From Rhodoferax sp. OV413 (lineage in GTDB: Bacteria > Pseudomonadota > Gammaproteobacteria > Burkholderiales > Burkholderiaceae_C): DNA of 7,927 nucleotides. The translations under genes were made by a program, and so were the position numbers. The notes below the pieces were generated by a model. That model was given only the letters and a program-made list of their open reading frames with translations. It was not told the origin of the DNA and did not search any database. Positions 5,836 through 7,927 of the stretch are shown in pieces (the stretch's first letter is position 1; every line of letters begins with the position of its first letter). The stretch covers positions 1-7,927 of the forward strand of contig CAMATS010000086.1 of the NCBI GenBank assembly GCA_945861195.1, written 5' to 3'.

Positions 5836-6924
5836 TTGAAAACCCCTCCGCCCAGCCCTGCAAGTACCGCTCTGGGCGGGCGTTTTGCAGCCTTTGATCT
5901 GCTCGCCACCTTGGTGGCTGTGGTCGGTCGCGACGGCGTGGTGCTGTTTGCCAATGCCGCGCTGGAGGACGTCCTGGGCCTGTCGCGCCGGCTACTGCGC
6001 GGTGCCTGCTTGCCTGACAATTTGACCGAGCCAGCGCACCTGTTGAGTGCGCTCAGCGGCGTCGGCGGCAACGAGTTTGCTACGCTGCGCTACGACGCCT
6101 GGGTCAAGCGGCTCAACCGTGAGCCCCTGCCGGTGCACGTGATCGTTGCGCAAACCGAAAACCCCGCTGAGTTCATTGTTGAATTGCTGCCGGTGGAGCA
6201 GCAGGCCCGGCAAGACCGCGAACAGCGCTTGGCAGAGCAGGCGCAGGCCAACAAGGAGTTGGTGCGAAATCTGGCGCACGAAATCAAAAACCCGCTGGGC
6301 GGTATCCGCGGCGCAGCGCAGTTGCTGGAGATGGAAATCGAATCCCGCGAACTGACCGAGTACACCCAGGTCATCATCCACGAAGCCGACCGCCTGCAGA
6401 GCCTGGTCGACCGCTTGCTCGCGCCGCATCGGCGGGCGCGCATGGTGGGAGATGTGAATATTCATGAGGTGTGTGAACGGGTGCGCTCACTGATCTTGGC
6501 GGAGTTTCCCAGGGGCCTGAAACTGGTGCGCGACTACGACATTTCGATTCCTGAATTTCGGGCCGATTTTGAGCAACTGATCCAGGCGGTTTTGAATATT
6601 GCGCACAATGCTTGCGAGGCCCTGGGCGAGCAAATTGCCCGGGGGCAGGCCAGCCTGATATTTCGCACGCGGGTGGCGCGTCAGAGCACCTTTGGCAAGC
6701 AGCGCTATCGCTTGGCACTGGAATTGCATGTCATTGACAACGGGCCTGGCGTGCCCGAGGCGATCAAAGACCGGATTTTCTATCCGCTGGTGTCGGGCCG
6801 AGAAGGGGGTTCGGGCTTGGGTTTGACACTGGCCCAAACCTTTGTGCAGCAGCACCACGGCTTGATCGAGTGCGACAGCGAGCCGGGTAGAACTGATTTC
6901 AAAATCTTGATTCCGCTCCCCTGA
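5836..6924 (+). CDS. ntrB: Nitrogen regulation sensor histidine kinase NtrB (NRII, GlnL)
   Basis: A cytoplasmic sensor kinase that phosphorylates NtrC when nitrogen is short and promotes its dephosphorylation when bound by PII. The 362 residues show an N-terminal PAS domain at about 17-115 (LLATLVAVVGRDGVVLFANAA region, no transmembrane helix), a helical linker, and the H-box NLAHEIKNPLGG with phosphoacceptor His148. The ATPase parts follow: N-box around N258 (NIAHNACEAL), G1 box DNGPG at 301-305, F-box FYPLVSGREGG, and G2 box GGSGLGL. The GREGGSGLGL ending is typical of NtrB. The start is a TTG at 5836; it lies 5 bases after the preceding stop, and later in-frame starts (GTG at about 5911) would cut into the PAS domain. 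No strong ribosome binding site precedes it. It is followed after 26 bases by ntrC. Confidence 0.95.
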   Translation: MKTPPPSPASTALGGRFAAFDLLATLVAVVGRDGVVLFANAALEDVLGLSRRLLRGACLPDNLTEPAHLLSALSGVGGNEFATLRYDAWVKRLNREPLPVHVIVAQTENPAEFIVELLPVEQQARQDREQRLAEQAQANKELVRNLAHEIKNPLGGIRGAAQLLEMEIESRELTEYTQVIIHEADRLQSLVDRLLAPHRRARMVGDVNIHEVCERVRSLILAEFPRGLKLVRDYDISIPEFRADFEQLIQAVLNIAHNACEALGEQIARGQASLIFRTRVARQSTFGKQRYRLALELHVIDNGPGVPEAIKDRIFYPLVSGREGGSGLGLTLAQTFVQQHHGLIECDSEPGRTDFKILIPLP

Positions 6925-6950
6925 ACTCTGACCTGAGGCGATAGACAGAC

Positions 6951-7927
6951 ATGAAGTCGATTTGGATCGTTGATGATGACCAGTCCATCCGATTTGTGCT
7001 GGAAAAAGCGCTGCAGCGCGAAAACCTCCCCACCCGCAGTTTCACCAACCCACGCGACCTGCTGGCCGCACTGAGCCTGGCCAGCGAAGAGGATGCGCCT
7101 CAGGTGCTGGTGAGTGACATCCGCATGCCTGGTGGCTCGGGCCTGGACCTGCTTGAAAAGGTCAAGCAAAAATACCCAGGACTGCCGGTCATCATCATGA
7201 CCGCTTATTCAGACCTTGACAGCGCGGTATCGGCCTTTCAGGGCGGGGCTTTTGAGTACCTGCCAAAACCGTTTGATTTGCCCAAGGCGGTTGAATTGAT
7301 CCGCCGCGCGCTTGAGGAAAGCCAGCGCGAAGAGGTGGTGCAAGAGCGACTCTCTGAAACCCCCGAGATGCTTGGCCAGGCGCCGGCCATGCAAGATGTT
7401 TTCCGCGCCATCGGGCGCCTGAGCCAAAGCAATGTCACGGTCATGATCACGGGGGAGTCTGGCTCGGGCAAGGAGCTGGTGGCGCGTGCGCTGCACAAAC
7501 ATTCGCCGCGCTCCCAGGGGCCTTTTGTAGCCATCAACACCGCTGCCATTCCCAAGGACCTGCTCGAGTCCGAACTCTTTGGCCATGAGCGCGGCGCTTT
7601 CACGGGGGCGCAGAGCATGCGCCGGGGCCGCTTCGAGCAGGCCGACGGCGGCACCCTGTTTCTCGATGAAATCGGCGACATGCCCTTTGATTTGCAAACC
7701 AGGCTGCTGCGTGTGCTGAGCGACGGCCATGTGTACCGCGTCGGCGGTCATGGCGCAGTCAGAACCAATGTGCGGGTGATTGCTGCCACGCACCAGAATC
7801 TGGAGCAAAGGGTCAAGGAAGGTGGCTTTCGGGAGGACTTGTTTCACCGCCTGAATGTGATTCGCCTGCGCCTGCCGGCCCTGCGTGAGCGGCGCGAAGA
7901 CATCGCCATGTTGACCCGCCACTTTTT
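6951..7927 (+). CDS. ntrC: Nitrogen regulation response regulator NtrC (NRI, GlnG), 3' end missing
   Basis: A sigma-54-dependent activator phosphorylated by NtrB. The frame is open from ATG 6951 to the end of the window: 325 residues are visible of an expected 470-520. The receiver domain (1-120) has the acidic pocket DDD at 8-10, phosphoacceptor D56 (VSDIRMPGGSG), T84 and K106. The AAA+ domain starts at about 140 with Walker A GESGSGKE at 168-175, the sigma-54 contact loop GAFTGA at 215-220, Walker B GTLFLDE at 234-240, and arginine residues in FREDLFHRLNV (R294, R300). All key residues are intact. The rest of the AAA+ domain and the Fis-type DNA-binding domain lie beyond the edge. A GAGG at 6935-6938 is a possible ribosome binding site, although 12 bases from the ATG is long. 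The gene is very probably in one operon with ntrB. Confidence 0.95.
   Translation, partial: MKSIWIVDDDQSIRFVLEKALQRENLPTRSFTNPRDLLAALSLASEEDAPQVLVSDIRMPGGSGLDLLEKVKQKYPGLPVIIMTAYSDLDSAVSAFQGGAFEYLPKPFDLPKAVELIRRALEESQREEVVQERLSETPEMLGQAPAMQDVFRAIGRLSQSNVTVMITGESGSGKELVARALHKHSPRSQGPFVAINTAAIPKDLLESELFGHERGAFTGAQSMRRGRFEQADGGTLFLDEIGDMPFDLQTRLLRVLSDGHVYRVGGHGAVRTNVRVIAATHQNLEQRVKEGGFREDLFHRLNVIRLRLPALRERREDIAMLTRHF

Noticed and set aside
7209..7922. Minus-strand open frame of 237 codons opposite ntrC.
   Set aside because: The + strand encodes an intact NtrC receiver and AAA+ domain with all key motifs here; the antisense frame is a shadow.
1..7927. Searched for CRISPR arrays, tRNA/rRNA genes, insertion sequences, prophage or toxin-antitoxin genes.
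   Set aside because: No regularly spaced repeats, tRNA-like cloverleaf, transposase motif or terminal inverted repeats were seen; the genes look like ordinary chromosomal ones.

Overview
The window is about 60% GC and densely packed, and every supported gene lies on the + strand. The proteins and the gene order (glnA, a small secreted protein, ntrB, ntrC) suggest a betaproteobacterium of the order Burkholderiales. I would guess family Comamonadaceae (Rhodoferax/Polaromonas-like), but that is recognition by eye, not a search.

Left part (1-2585): three closely packed genes. The first is the 3' part of a YVTN/YncE-like beta-propeller protein. It overlaps by 17 bases a secreted NodB-fold polysaccharide deacetylase, which is followed after 13 bases by an integral-membrane sterol desaturase/fatty acid hydroxylase-type di-iron protein. 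The spacing suggests one transcript with translational coupling. The joint role is unknown; an envelope-related role is only an inference. After a 100-base gap comes a stand-alone CinA N-terminal (MoaB/Mog-like) domain protein (2686-3522).

Right part (3523-7927): a nitrogen-control locus. The 209-base gap before glnA holds an NtrC-type enhancer site (3524-3540), a second half-site that forms a perfect 13-bp inverted repeat with it, and a near-consensus sigma-54 -24/-12 promoter (3667-3682). glnA encodes a 471-residue GSI-beta type glutamine synthetase that keeps the adenylylation tyrosine. A strong intrinsic terminator follows it. Next come a 181-residue signal-peptide/coiled-coil protein of unknown function, ntrB (nitrogen sensor kinase, TTG start) 5 bases further on, and ntrC, which runs off the right edge after 325 codons.

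How the genes work together: under nitrogen limitation NtrB phosphorylates NtrC. NtrC-P would bind the enhancer at 3524-3564 and activate sigma-54 RNA polymerase at 3667-3682 to transcribe glnA. The terminator at 5195-5233 would make glnA output higher than ntrBC output, as in the enterobacterial glnA-glnLG arrangement. I found no mobile element, CRISPR array, tRNA or rRNA, and nothing that clearly qualifies as an undescribed system. The most unusual items are the secreted coiled-coil gene between glnA and ntrBC and the altered metal-binding motif of the deacetylase.
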